The notes beneath the pieces are model-generated. The model was given only the letters and a program-made list of their open reading frames with translations, did no database searches and was not told the origin of the DNA. Source: Flavobacterium sp. KMS (GTDB taxonomy: Bacteria; Bacteroidota; Bacteroidia; Flavobacteriales; Flavobacteriaceae). Taken from it: 64,000 nucleotides of DNA. Every line of letters begins with the position of its first letter. The stretch's first letter is position 1. The translations under genes were made by a program, and so were the position numbers. Positions 1 through 9,024 of this stretch are shown in pieces. The DNA lies in assembly GCF_000813005.1 (NCBI RefSeq), contig NZ_JSYP01000020.1:1-64000 (forward strand), given 5' to 3'.

Positions 1-512
1 TCTACTCCAGGAACTCCAGGACCTCCAGCTAAACCAGCTGCACCATCAACTCCATCTTTTCCACTTACTTTAACCCACTTACCATCGGCATCTTTAATAT
101 ATACATAACCAGTAGCAGTATCTATCCAAGCAATAGCATCCGCGGGAACAGTAACTCCTACATCTCCAGGAACACCTTGACCTCCAGCTAAACCAGCGAT
201 CCCGCCAGTAACTTCACTTGAAATAGCAAGTCTTTGCCAACTATTATCAGATACAGACCAATAGTAATAACCTGGCTTAACGTCTGATACAGTCGCCATA
301 TTAAAAACCAGTAAACTTTCTTTGTTACCTTTTGCAATTGTAGTAATATCCGTTGAGCCTGTTAATGTAACTCTTGGGATTAACATACCTTTGTCCGTAG
401 CATATACTTCCAGCTGAGCTGAAGCATCTGGATTTAGTTTTCCTATTCCTACCTGTGAGTAGGCTGAATAACTACCTAAGACAAAAAGTAAAGGGAGTAA
501 TCTATTCTTCAT
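1..512 (-). CDS. Collagen-like surface protein, C-terminus cut by window edge
   Basis: An ATG at 510-512 opens a frame that stays open to the left edge, giving about 170 visible residues. The N-terminus has a signal peptide (MKNRLLPLLFVLGSYSAYS) followed by VGIGKLNPDASAQLEV, the start motif common to many Bacteroidota secreted adhesins. After about residue 100 come collagen-like Gly-x-y stretches such as GLAGGPGVPG, separated by a segment containing YVYIKDADGKWVKVSGKDG. It is a clear paralogue of the protein at 2883-5462: nearly the same signal peptide and the same LIPRVTLT, SLLVFN and KPGYYYW motifs. It has its own promoter candidate about 250 bases upstream. It is likely exported and surface-exposed. 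The length and C-terminal anchor or sorting domain cannot be seen. The role (adhesin or filament-like structure) is inferred from Gly-x-y content. Confidence 0.85.
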   Translation of the reverse strand, partial: MKNRLLPLLFVLGSYSAYSQVGIGKLNPDASAQLEVYATDKGMLIPRVTLTGSTDITTIAKGNKESLLVFNMATVSDVKPGYYYWSVSDNSWQRLAISSEVTGGIAGLAGGQGVPGDVGVTVPADAIAWIDTATGYVYIKDADGKWVKVSGKDGVDGAAGLAGGPGVPGV

Positions 513-762
513 ATTATTTAATCTTTAATGGGTTATTAAAATTATTTACTTCATCGAAATTGATTCTACTGCAAAAAACCTCATCATAACTTGATATTAA
601 GTCAATTAATAAAGAATTGAAAGTATAGGATCTTGTTGCACGAAAAGACAAATCACATTCTGACATCATAGATTTTCTACTATTTTAATTGCTTTATAGA
701 ATTAATTTCTACACATTATCAACATCAATGTTCTTCATAATTAAACACTTAGTTTCAAAGCA

Positions 763-815
763 CAAAGTTCCCTGTAAACAAAACTTATTTATACCCTTAA
801 AAGTTTTTATACTTA
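763..815 (-). promoter_or_regulatory. Promoter and upstream element of collagen-like gene
   Basis: On the minus strand a -7-like box GAACTTTG (763-770; Bacteroidota consensus TAnnTTTG) lies exactly 27 bases downstream of an AAAAACTTTTA motif (798-808). The same motif, with the same 27-base spacing, occurs upstream of the paralogue at 2883-5462 and again near 5968-6013. The motif would sit at roughly -45, a usual activator position. The regulator is unknown. Confidence 0.5.
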
Positions 816-1078
816 CAATTTAAGGCATACTTACAAAATCTTTAAAACATAGAAATAAGACACTTACACCATTTGAAATATCAATATCTATCTATTACTC
901 TAACCCATTATTCATAGCACAAATCAGCTTTTTAATTATTTAAACAAGAAAAAAGAACTATGAAATAATATCTTCAAGAAAAAGACAACAAATTTTTCTT
1001 TTATAAATACTTTTTTAATAATATATCGACACCGTTCATTTAAAATTCCATAAAACATCCTAAGGTTTATTCATAAAC

Positions 1079-1114
1079 AGGAAAGGGCAGTTCATTTCTG
1101 AACTGCCCTTTCCT
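1079..1114 (-). terminator. Rho-independent terminator, probably bidirectional
   Basis: A perfect 16-base inverted repeat (arms 1079-1094 and 1099-1114, core AAAGGGCAGTTCA) around a 4-base loop lies 24 bases beyond the stop of the 1138-2784 gene. It is the strongest hairpin in this region. Confidence 0.8.
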
Positions 1115-1137
1115 CTATAATAAAACCCAATTTAAAG

Positions 1138-2784
1138 TTATGGTTTATAATTTATTCCATTTGTAGTAGCTCTGCTTACTGCCCATGCCATAATGTTACC
1201 CCATAATGCAGAGTTTGCTCCTCCGTTTCCACTAAGTTTTGGTGTAGTTCCATCAAGTAAATTTCGGTTTAACCAACCTCCATCACCTACAAAGAACAAA
1301 CTAGTTCCTGTAGCCCTAAACACTCTTGAACCTCCCGCATTGGTATTATAATCAACAATTGCTCCAGCTGGGAAACCTTTCATAGCATTACCACCACCAC
1401 CATCATCTTCCCAGCCTAAGCCAGTTAAATCTCCAAAAGGGCCTTTGATGATTTGATCATTAACAGCGTTAAACTGTTCTACTCTTACTTGAGTTACATT
1501 TGAATTTGTAAGAATGTTGCTTGGATACCCCATCATTGTTGCAACATTCAATGCAACTTGAGTATTACCTGATTCAGTAAAATAAAGTACTACTCCTCCC
1601 GCATCAAGATACCCCTTAAGCAAAGTTGCTTCAGCTGTATTCATATTATACGGATAATGCACTACGATAATATCTGGTTTACTCGCAACGGTACTTGCCA
1701 TGTTACCACTATTAGAAACAGTAAATCCTTGTGCTTTTACTATACTAGTAGTAGAAGTACCAAAATTTGCAGCGGCTTTTATAAGAGCCAGTGCCTCTCC
1801 TGAATTAGCACCATAACCACCTCCATTAAAATCGACTAATCTTAAATTAGGAGAAGCTACAGTATAATTCATGGTAACAGAATTTGGGGTTAAGGTACCA
1901 TTTGAAGTTATAGTAACTGGAAATGTTCCTCCAGCAAGCGGCGTGCCTCTACCTGTTAATGTAATTGTCATTGGGTTTTGAGTAAAGGTCCCTGAAGACG
2001 GTCCAAATGTCATTCCATTAACTGTAACAGCTGGAATACTATAAGTAGAACCAAATGCACTAGTATTTCCACTAAGTGAAATAGTAATTGAATTTGTTGA
2101 AGAATTCAATGGTGAATTCACAATTCCAATACCATTAGCACTTACTCCATTAAGAGCAAACATAGGAGCAATAGCCGAAGGTGCTACCAATATATCTTTT
2201 GTACAAGTAGACTCTACATCATTCATGGTAATATAAATCTTATCAGGATTTGATGCAGTTCTTTCCGCTTTAGGAGATCCCATTCCTCCAATAATAAGCT
2301 CTACTGGTCCAGTACTCGAGAACGTACCCGAAGCATTGTAATAATATCCATTATCAGGTTTTGCAGCTACAGAGATAATATATGATCCCTTTTTTTCTAC
2401 ATTTAATTTTAAGGTAAGAGTTGTATTAGACACACTCTGTCCTTCTTTAAAATCTCCTGCAATAACAACATCGCTATCACAGTTAAGAATCTTAATCATT
2501 GCTTTTGGCGTACCACAATTACCTACCCAGTCTTCACCAGTATAGCTCTCTATACAATTAGTCTCTAGATTAAAAATTGTCAATCCAACTGCTGGATTTG
2601 ATATCCCATCTCTTTGCTCTGTAGTTAAACGAGGTAGCAAAAATCCTTGATTGGAAGATTTTAATTCCAAAACCGCAGATGCATCTGCTTTTTGGGTTCC
2701 TATTCCTATGGGATCTGCATTTTGCGCAAAAACCTGCGCAAAAGACAAGATTGTTATTAATAATACTAAAATATTTTTTTTCAT
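1138..2784 (-). CDS. Secreted adhesin-like protein with C-terminal amidotransferase-like fold
   Basis: 548 residues. There is a signal peptide (about 1-20, MKKNILVLLITILSFAQVFA). Then comes the Bacteroidota surface-protein head with PIGIGTQKADASAVLELKSS, GFLLPRLT and VGLTIFNLETNCIE (about 25-85). The middle (about 95-315) is rich in Ser, Thr, Gly and Val and looks beta-stranded, like adhesin repeats. The C-terminal 230 residues, beginning near LRLVDFNGGGYG, alternate predicted strands and helices: SKPDIIVVHYPYN, LLKGYLDAGGVVLYFTESGN, and a closing WGNIMAWAV. This resembles the class I glutamine-amidotransferase-like or ThuA-like fold, but I see no catalytic Cys-His set, so it may be a binding domain. 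It lies 98 bases downstream of the collagen-like gene and may be co-transcribed with it. Export is well supported; function is not. Confidence 0.8.
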   Translation of the reverse strand: MKKNILVLLITILSFAQVFAQNADPIGIGTQKADASAVLELKSSNQGFLLPRLTTEQRDGISNPAVGLTIFNLETNCIESYTGEDWVGNCGTPKAMIKILNCDSDVVIAGDFKEGQSVSNTTLTLKLNVEKKGSYIISVAAKPDNGYYYNASGTFSSTGPVELIIGGMGSPKAERTASNPDKIYITMNDVESTCTKDILVAPSAIAPMFALNGVSANGIGIVNSPLNSSTNSITISLSGNTSAFGSTYSIPAVTVNGMTFGPSSGTFTQNPMTITLTGRGTPLAGGTFPVTITSNGTLTPNSVTMNYTVASPNLRLVDFNGGGYGANSGEALALIKAAANFGTSTTSIVKAQGFTVSNSGNMASTVASKPDIIVVHYPYNMNTAEATLLKGYLDAGGVVLYFTESGNTQVALNVATMMGYPSNILTNSNVTQVRVEQFNAVNDQIIKGPFGDLTGLGWEDDGGGGNAMKGFPAGAIVDYNTNAGGSRVFRATGTSLFFVGDGGWLNRNLLDGTTPKLSGNGGANSALWGNIMAWAVSRATTNGINYKP

Positions 2785-2882
2785 TGTTCTTAATTTTTAA
2801 CGTTATTTTTCTAGCCATAGCCAATAAGCCTTGGCCAATTGAATGACCAGGCTTACGAACTATAAGTAAATAATAATTTAAA

Positions 2883-5462
2883 TTACATGGTGTACGTAAT
2901 TACGTACCAGTTTACTCCATTTGATTGTAACGTAACTTTCATACTTCCTGCAGTTGCTCCTCCAAATAAACTTCCTGCCATATAAGTATATCTAGCTTTA
3001 CTTGAATAACGTATTTCATAATTAAAATTAACTACTATAGGAGTATCATCAGCTTTTACCATATCAAACTGGTTGATCACCAATATTCTACCTTTACTTA
3101 AAGCTGGATCTGGAAGTGAAATTGTAATATCTTTAGTTAAGTTTTCTGCTATAACTGTATAATCATCTACTGTTACTACATAATCATCACTAATTACTTG
3201 TATTCCCAAAATGTTATTAGGCGCTACTTTTCCGCTTACAGCAATCCATTCTCCCGCAGCATCTTTTACATAGATAACTCCATCTGTTGTATTAATCCAA
3301 GTTGTAGTACCTTCTGGAATTATAACACCTGTATCGCCAGGCGCCCCAGGACCTCCAGCTAAACCAGGAGCTCCATCAACTCCATCTTTACCACTAATTC
3401 TAACCCAGTTTGGAGATTTATCCACCCATTCTTTATCACGACCTGCAACTGTTTTATCAGTCCCGACATAAGCATAAATATCGCCATTTGGTGATTTTAC
3501 AATCGCATCAAGCGTAGTGATTGACCCTGGAGTACCTGGTTCACCATCTGCACCAGGAATTCCGCTCTCACCATTTAGTCCATTAATTTTTGCCCAGTTT
3601 GGAGATTTTGCTGCCCATTCGGCATCTCTTTCTGCAACAGTTTGACTTGTTCCTATATAGGCATAAATGTCACCATTTGGAGATTTTACAATTGCATCAA
3701 GTGTTGTGATTGAACCTGCTTTACCTGGCTCCCCTGTTGCACCTGCAATTCCTTCTTTACCATTTAAACCATTGATCTTAATCCAGTTTGGAGATTTTTC
3801 TGCCCATTCTGCATCTCTTTCTGCAACAGTTTGACTTGTTCCTACATAAGCATAAATATCACCATTTGGAGATTTTACAATTGCATCAAGCGTAGTAATT
3901 GAACCCGCTTTACCTGGCTCCCCTGTTGCACCTGCAATTCCATCTTCTCCATTCAATCCATTTATTTTAACCCAGTTTTGAGATTTATCAACCCATTCTT
4001 TATCACGACCTGCAACTGTTTTATCAGCCCCAACATACGCATAAATATCACCACTTGGTGTTTTTACAATTGCATCAAGTGTAGTGATTGAACCTGGCGT
4101 ACCTGGCTCTCCGTCAGTACCTGGAATTCCAGCTTCTCCATTTAATCCATTTATTTTAACCCAGTTTGGAGATTTATCAACCCATTCTTTATCACGACCC
4201 GTAACTGTTTTATCAGCCCCTACATATGCATAAATATCACCACTTGGTGTTTTTACAATTGCATCAAGTGTAGTGATTGAACCCGGCGTACCTGGCTCTC
4301 CGTCAGTACCTGGAATTCCAGCTTCACCATTTAAGCCATTTATTTTAACCCAATTTGGAGATTTTGCTGCCCATTCAGCATCCCGACCCGCAATTGTTCC
4401 ATCAGATCCTACGTAAGCATAAATATTTCCACTAGAATCTTTTACAATAGCATCAAGTGTAGTAATTGTACCCGCTTTACCCGGTTCACCATCTATACCT
4501 TTAATTCCATCTATACCTCTTTCACCAGTTAATGGAATCCATTTGGTAGCATCCTTAGGGTCTCTTACATATACAATACCTGTAGATTGATCAATATACA
4601 TTTGGATTGTTCCATCTATTCCAGCTGTACCTTCTGCTCCTGGTACTCCATTACCTCCAGATAAACCATTTTTACCGTCAAGTCCATTCTTACCATTAAT
4701 TGAAGTCCAACTTGCAGGGTCAGTTGGATCTGCTCCAGGTGTCAATACATAAATAGTACCTGTAGTATTATCAATAACAATTGTTGATCCAGATGGTATT
4801 GATACACCATCAGTTCCTGGTTTACCATTAACTCCATCAATTCCGTTCTTAACACTTAATGGAATCCAATTATCTTTGTTTTTTGGATCTCTTATATATA
4901 TAATACCAGTAGACTGGTCAATATACATTTGAATTGTTCCATCTAAACCTGCTTCTCCTGGTAAGCCAATGCCTCCAGCAATTCCATTTTTACCGTCAAG
5001 TCCATTTTTACCATTAAGAGTTGTCCAAGTTCCATCTACATTTTGCACATAAACAATACCTGACACTTGATCTGTATAAATACTTACATCTGCACCAGGA
5101 TACCCAGCTTCTCCTCTATTACCTGGAACACCATTACCTCCAACAACACCACCACTACCTCCAGTGGCTTCACTTGAAATAGTAATTCTATTCCACTTAC
5201 CTTCATACCAGTAATAGTAACCTGGCTTAATATCAGAAACAGTTGCAGTATTAAAAACTAATAAACTTTCTACGTTACCATTTTTAATTGTAGTAGCATC
5301 CGTTGAGCTTGTTAATGTAACTCTTGGAATTAGGATACCTCTATCGCTAGCAAAAACTTCTAGTTGCGATGAAGTACTTGGTGTTAGTGTCCCTATACCT
5401 ACTTGTGAGTAAGCGGAATAACAACCTAAAACAAAAAGCAAAGGGAGTAATCTATTCTTCAT
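2883..5462 (-). CDS. Collagen-like repeat surface protein
   Basis: 859 residues. Signal peptide at about 1-19 (MKNRLLPLLFVLGCYSAYS), then VGIGTLTPSTSSQLEV and the shared head domain up to about residue 95. The rest alternates short collagen-like Gly-x-y runs (GNGVPGNRGEAGYPG, GEPGTPG) with roughly 45-residue globular segments carrying IYAYVG or IYIRDP and a W..ING ending. Six consecutive units near residues 332-709 are near-identical 63-residue repeats. The C-terminal 120 residues (ILGIQVISDDYVVTVDDYT onward) form a non-repetitive beta-rich cap. The architecture is that of a fibrous cell-surface or matrix protein. No T9SS sorting domain is obvious at the C-terminus. It is paralogous to the protein at 1-512. 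Confidence 0.88.
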   Translation of the reverse strand: MKNRLLPLLFVLGCYSAYSQVGIGTLTPSTSSQLEVFASDRGILIPRVTLTSSTDATTIKNGNVESLLVFNTATVSDIKPGYYYWYEGKWNRITISSEATGGSGGVVGGNGVPGNRGEAGYPGADVSIYTDQVSGIVYVQNVDGTWTTLNGKNGLDGKNGIAGGIGLPGEAGLDGTIQMYIDQSTGIIYIRDPKNKDNWIPLSVKNGIDGVNGKPGTDGVSIPSGSTIVIDNTTGTIYVLTPGADPTDPASWTSINGKNGLDGKNGLSGGNGVPGAEGTAGIDGTIQMYIDQSTGIVYVRDPKDATKWIPLTGERGIDGIKGIDGEPGKAGTITTLDAIVKDSSGNIYAYVGSDGTIAGRDAEWAAKSPNWVKINGLNGEAGIPGTDGEPGTPGSITTLDAIVKTPSGDIYAYVGADKTVTGRDKEWVDKSPNWVKINGLNGEAGIPGTDGEPGTPGSITTLDAIVKTPSGDIYAYVGADKTVAGRDKEWVDKSQNWVKINGLNGEDGIAGATGEPGKAGSITTLDAIVKSPNGDIYAYVGTSQTVAERDAEWAEKSPNWIKINGLNGKEGIAGATGEPGKAGSITTLDAIVKSPNGDIYAYIGTSQTVAERDAEWAAKSPNWAKINGLNGESGIPGADGEPGTPGSITTLDAIVKSPNGDIYAYVGTDKTVAGRDKEWVDKSPNWVRISGKDGVDGAPGLAGGPGAPGDTGVIIPEGTTTWINTTDGVIYVKDAAGEWIAVSGKVAPNNILGIQVISDDYVVTVDDYTVIAENLTKDITISLPDPALSKGRILVINQFDMVKADDTPIVVNFNYEIRYSSKARYTYMAGSLFGGATAGSMKVTLQSNGVNWYVITYTM
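3336..4469 (-). repeat. Six tandem 189-bp coding repeats
   Basis: Six in-frame copies of a 63-residue unit run from SITTLDAIVK to a collagen-like GEPGTPG or GEPGKAG end. The middle of each holds IYAYVG, a TV.GRD or TVAERD segment, an EW..KSPNW segment and INGLNG. Copies fall into subtypes (ADKTV.GRD, TSQTVAERD), a pattern expected from repeated unequal crossing-over or gene conversion. Copy number is likely variable and prone to assembly collapse. Confidence 0.9.
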
Positions 5463-5601
5463 ATGATTTATTATTTAATTGAATTATTATGTGTTTTTAA
5501 TTTATTGTAGAAATAAAAAAATCTTAAATCACATCACAGTAAGATTTAATTAAATCTATCTCTCTTCATTTATTTCTTCAAACACAGTTAGTTTGAAGCT
5601 A

Positions 5602-5655
5602 CAAAGGTCTCCCATAAGCTTATCTGTTTTTACCAATAAAAGTTTTTAAACTTAT
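5602..5655 (-). promoter_or_regulatory. Promoter and upstream element of the 859-residue collagen-like gene
   Basis: The -7-like box GACCTTTG (5602-5609) is 27 bases downstream of AAAAACTTTTA (5637-5647), the same arrangement as at 763-808. The predicted start gives a leader of about 130 bases before the ATG at 5462. Confidence 0.55.
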
Positions 5656-5871
5656 AGAATAGGACAATACTCGTTTATAAGAAAAGTTTTAAATAATAAT
5701 CTATAGAGCGATTATAAAAACACCTATTAATATGTTTTTTTAGCAGAAGTTTAAATAAGTAAAAGAGTAGCCGAAAGAAATAAAAACCAAAAGACATTAA
5801 AATGGTAAAAAAAGATTAAATGAATCTTTTCAGATAAAGAAAAATAGAATACAATATCCTCCTAAAAATAG

Positions 5872-5899
5872 AAATGAGGAAACCAAAATTTCCTCATTT
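5872..5899 (-). terminator. Hairpin, candidate terminator of an orphan short transcript
   Basis: A perfect 11-base inverted repeat (AAATGAGGAAA / TTTCCTCATTT) around a 6-base loop is followed on the minus strand by a T-rich run. It lies about 70 bases downstream of the orphan promoter at 5968-6022, with no ORF between. Direction is uncertain because T residues flank both sides. Confidence 0.5.
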
Positions 5900-5967
5900 T
5901 CTAACTAATAACAAAGCCCAAAATAAAATTGAATTCAAAAAAATTGTTTACCCTACAATTTAAAATA

Positions 5968-6022
5968 CAAATCTACTCACAAACAATAGTTACAATAACC
6001 ACTAAAAGTTTTTTAATCCATA
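5968..6022 (-). promoter_or_regulatory. Orphan copy of the surface-gene promoter
   Basis: The -7 box TAGATTTG (5968-5975) is an exact TAnnTTTG match and lies exactly 27 bases downstream of AAAAACTTTTA (6003-6013). No gene follows before the hairpin at 5872-5899, so it would drive a transcript of roughly 90 bases. It may be a small RNA or the remains of a deleted surface-protein gene. Confidence 0.45.
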
Positions 6023-6296
6023 GATTCGGACATTATTTAAAAAACATCAAAAAAGTAAAGAATCTAAAGTATTAAAGCTTGAAGCATTAAAAGGAAAAAA
6101 TAAATAATAATTTATAATGAAGTTTTTGAAGAAAAATATTAATTCTCAAAACAATATAAAAAAAGCCACAGTTTATTTAAATCAAAGAAAGATATAACCA
6201 GATTGTTATCAAGTAAATCTCTCTAATCAGCAAAAGTCTGTGGCAAAAAAAAATCTTTCAAAAAGAAGTGCTTTTAAAATCTCATTTCTTTATAAT

Positions 6297-7520
6297 TCAT
6301 TCTGATGTTTCTAACTGAAGTACGACATTTTGGTATTTTTCTCCCAAAGAAAAAACCTGTTCTGCTAAAAACATTATAATAACAGGGATAATAAAAAATT
6401 CAACTTCGTTTACGATATATAAAGAATAAGTTGTACAAATAAAAATGCGAAAATATTCTAGATAATAAATCCATTTGCGTTGTTCTAATAAAGCACCACA
6501 ATTAATAAGCGTAATAATAATAAAAGATAAAACAAATATTTTATCGGATGCATCCAAAGAATCAAAATAATAGGTAAAAATTGTTAGCAAAAAGGTACTT
6601 ACTCCCAATTGTAAATAAAGATAATTCTTGAACTTAAGCCGATGACTAGGATTGTCTTTGTCTTGCAAAAATCGTTTCTCTAAAATTGGACGAATATCTT
6701 GATCCATATCAGCAGGACTTCCAAATATAGCATTCCAACCGTCTTTAAATCCTTTAGACCGTTTCCATAATTCATAAATCTCAAAATAATAATGAAAATG
6801 CTGCCAAAGAAAACTATAGCTTTTTAATGGATGAGTCAGTCCGTATTTTGGTTTTTCTTCCTCTTCTTGGAAAGTCCCAAAAATGCGATCCCAAAACGTA
6901 AACATATCTCCATAATTTTTATCTAAGTATTTCTCATCTGAAGCATGGTGTATTCCATGAACAGATGGGGTAACAAAAACATATTCTAACCATTTTATTC
7001 TTCCTATAACCTGAGTATGCGTAAAGAAAGAATAAGCTCCATGTACAATAAGCATCGTAATAACCATTGTAGGATGAAAACCTATAAACGGTAAAACACA
7101 CCAAAATCCAGTGCGAATAATTGCCTGAAAAGTAGTTATTCTTGCTGCTGCTGTAAAATTGAATTCACTGCTATGGTGGTGTACAATATGAGCAGCCCAG
7201 AAAAAATTTACTTCATGCCCTAATCTATGATACCAATACCAAACAAAATCTGTAGCGAGAATCAATCCTAGCCAAACTAAAAAATTACTCGGTATCTCAA
7301 AAAGCCTATAATTATTATAAATCCAATAATACAATTGATAAAAACTAGCAGCAATAAAGAGGTTGATTAGCCGCTCGGCAATACCAATACTTATATTCGA
7401 AACAGAGCTTTCATAGTTAAATAATTCGGGCCTGTTACTTCGCTGAGCAAGTCGAAACTCGATATATACAAAAAGAAAAAAAGCTGGCATGGCAAACGCC
7501 AAAAAATTAATGTGTTCCAT
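6297..7520 (-). CDS. Sterol desaturase / fatty acid hydroxylase family membrane protein
   Basis: 407 residues. The protein has several hydrophobic segments and the diiron histidine signature of this superfamily: HRLGH (98-102), HIVHHH (111-116) and HGIHH (188-192). The layout, with a histidine-rich core up to about residue 290 followed by three more membrane segments, resembles alkylglycerol-monooxygenase-type members more than short C-4 sterol oxidases. It probably hydroxylates or desaturates a lipid at the inner membrane using O2 and a diiron centre. The substrate is not deducible. It is a single gene, not obviously in an operon. Confidence 0.85.
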   Translation of the reverse strand: MEHINFLAFAMPAFFLFVYIEFRLAQRSNRPELFNYESSVSNISIGIAERLINLFIAASFYQLYYWIYNNYRLFEIPSNFLVWLGLILATDFVWYWYHRLGHEVNFFWAAHIVHHHSSEFNFTAAARITTFQAIIRTGFWCVLPFIGFHPTMVITMLIVHGAYSFFTHTQVIGRIKWLEYVFVTPSVHGIHHASDEKYLDKNYGDMFTFWDRIFGTFQEEEEKPKYGLTHPLKSYSFLWQHFHYYFEIYELWKRSKGFKDGWNAIFGSPADMDQDIRPILEKRFLQDKDNPSHRLKFKNYLYLQLGVSTFLLTIFTYYFDSLDASDKIFVLSFIIITLINCGALLEQRKWIYYLEYFRIFICTTYSLYIVNEVEFFIIPVIIMFLAEQVFSLGEKYQNVVLQLETSE

Positions 7521-7589
7521 TTTTTAAATAGTATGTTCGTATTTAGGGAAAGAGGTCTTGTAAATTATTGAAAGTTTTAAGAAAAAGAC

Positions 7590-7621
7590 ATTTCCATTGA
7601 TTATATGAAACCAATGGAAAT
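7590..7621 (-). terminator. Candidate terminator downstream of glutamate dehydrogenase
   Basis: A perfect 10-base inverted repeat (ATTTCCATTG / CAATGGAAAT, loop 12 bases) begins 41 bases past the gdh stop. On the minus strand it is followed by GTCTTTTTC. The modest T tract keeps confidence moderate. Confidence 0.5.
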
Positions 7622-7662
7622 AATCTTAATCTAGTTGAAAGTCAAATTAGTATCTAATAAAT

Positions 7663-8949
7663 TTAATTCTGTTTGAATTTTTTCTCAATCAATTTAATCT
7701 CTTTTACAGCCTGAATATCTGCGACTTTACGCAAAGCAATTATATAAGCTGCAATACGTGGTGTTACTTTATATTTTCTTGAAGTAGCAAAAACTGTTTC
7801 GAAACTTTTCTCCAGTATATCTTCCAAGCGTTTATTAATCTGACTGATTCTCCAGGACTCTAAAAGACAATTCTGAAGCCACTCAAAATAGGATACCGTA
7901 ACTCCTCCCGCGTTTGCTAAAATGTCTGGCACAACCAAAACATTATTTTCATGCAAGATTTTATCTGCATCTGAAGAAACTGGTCCGTTTGCTCCTTCAA
8001 CAATTATTTTTGCCCGAACATCCCCAGCATTTACAGCAGTAATTACATCTTCTTTGGCAGCAGGAATAAGTACATCTACATCTAGTAATAATAAATCTTC
8101 ATGTTTTATAGCAACTGCATTTGGATATCCGTTAACGCTTTTGTTATTTAGATTATAATACAAAATAAGCTCAGGGATATTAATTCCTTCTGGATTATAA
8201 AAAGCTTCAGAAACATCACTAACAGCAACAATTTTCAGTCCTTTTTCGAATAAAAACAAAGCCGAATGAAGTCCTACATTTCCAAACCCCTGAATGGCAG
8301 CTGTAGATCTTGCAGGTCTTAATTTTAATTTTTGAAGCGCCAGAATACTAATAATACTTACCCCTCTACCAGTAGCTTCTACTCTACCTAAGGAACCTCC
8401 CGAATGCAAATGTTTACCAGTTACAACAGCATGAATGGTTTTACCATGAACTAATGAAAACTCATCCATTAGCCACCCCATCTCATCTGGACCAGTTCCC
8501 ATATCTGGAGCCGGAACATCTTTATCTGGACCAAAAATATCTGATAAAGCATTAGTATATTCTCGTGTTATTTTTTCTAATTCGGATTTAGAATGCAATC
8601 TTGGGTCACAGATAATACCGCCTTTGGCTCCACCAAATGGGATTCCTGTGACAGCTGATTTCCATGTCATCCACGCTGCAAGTGCTTTAACCTCGTCTAG
8701 ATTAACAGCAGTATCATAACGAATACCTCCTTTAGATGGTCCTAAAGCAGTATTGTGTATTACGCGATAACCTTCAAAATTTTGTTCTGAACCATTATCG
8801 AGTGTAATGGAGAAATTAACTACTATTTGTTTCTCTGGTCTTTGCAATTTTTCTCTAACCGATTCATTCAGTTGAAGAATGTCGGCTGCTATATTAAAAC
8901 GATCAATCATCGATTGAAAAGGGTTCTGTTTTACGATTTGTGAACTCAT
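7663..8949 (-). CDS. Glutamate dehydrogenase (Glu/Leu/Phe/Val dehydrogenase family)
   Basis: 428 residues from the ATG at 8947-8949 (MSSQIVKQNPFQSM). A longer frame from 9015 adds 22 residues with no family similarity, so I reject it. It catalyses the reversible NAD(P)-dependent oxidative deamination of glutamate to 2-oxoglutarate and ammonia. Family motifs are PSKGGIRY (K73), WMTWKSAV (K97), PFGGAKGG (catalytic-region K109), PAPDMGTG, and the Rossmann motif GFGNVG. Length and motifs fit hexameric bacterial GDH. Leucine dehydrogenase is less likely because those are shorter (about 360 residues). A palindrome lies upstream at 9025-9045. Confidence 0.93.
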   Translation of the reverse strand: MSSQIVKQNPFQSMIDRFNIAADILQLNESVREKLQRPEKQIVVNFSITLDNGSEQNFEGYRVIHNTALGPSKGGIRYDTAVNLDEVKALAAWMTWKSAVTGIPFGGAKGGIICDPRLHSKSELEKITREYTNALSDIFGPDKDVPAPDMGTGPDEMGWLMDEFSLVHGKTIHAVVTGKHLHSGGSLGRVEATGRGVSIISILALQKLKLRPARSTAAIQGFGNVGLHSALFLFEKGLKIVAVSDVSEAFYNPEGINIPELILYYNLNNKSVNGYPNAVAIKHEDLLLLDVDVLIPAAKEDVITAVNAGDVRAKIIVEGANGPVSSDADKILHENNVLVVPDILANAGGVTVSYFEWLQNCLLESWRISQINKRLEDILEKSFETVFATSRKYKVTPRIAAYIIALRKVADIQAVKEIKLIEKKFKQN

Positions 8950-9024
8950 AATTTTATGGGGTGTTAAATTATATTTTTTATTAAATAAAGTATAGTAATT
9001 GAAAATGAACTGCATAAAAAAACC

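Larger units (their letters stand above)
513..1137. other. Intergenic region, promoter plus terminator only
   Basis: This is an AT-rich stretch with no credible ORF. It contains the upstream element and -7-like box for the gene at 1-512 (763-808) and the terminator of the 1138-2784 gene (1079-1114). I see nothing else in it. Confidence 0.7.
5463..6296. other. Long intergenic region with two promoter copies and a hairpin
   Basis: This gap of more than 830 bases holds the promoter of the collagen-like gene (5602-5655), an orphan copy of the same promoter (5968-6022) and a perfect hairpin (5872-5899). A wide GCCACAG/CTGTGGC inverted pair (6165-6171 and 6238-6244) is also visible, but its 66-base spacing makes it doubtful. 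I see no ORF. Confidence 0.65.

Noticed and set aside
2826..2853. AAGCC...GGCTT inverted repeat between the two surface genes as a terminator
   Set aside because: The stem is short, has a bulge, and no T run follows; it may not stop transcription between them.
6165..6244. GCCACAG/CTGTGGC inverted pair
   Set aside because: The arms are 7 bases and 66 bases apart, too weak to call a terminator or a mobile-element end.
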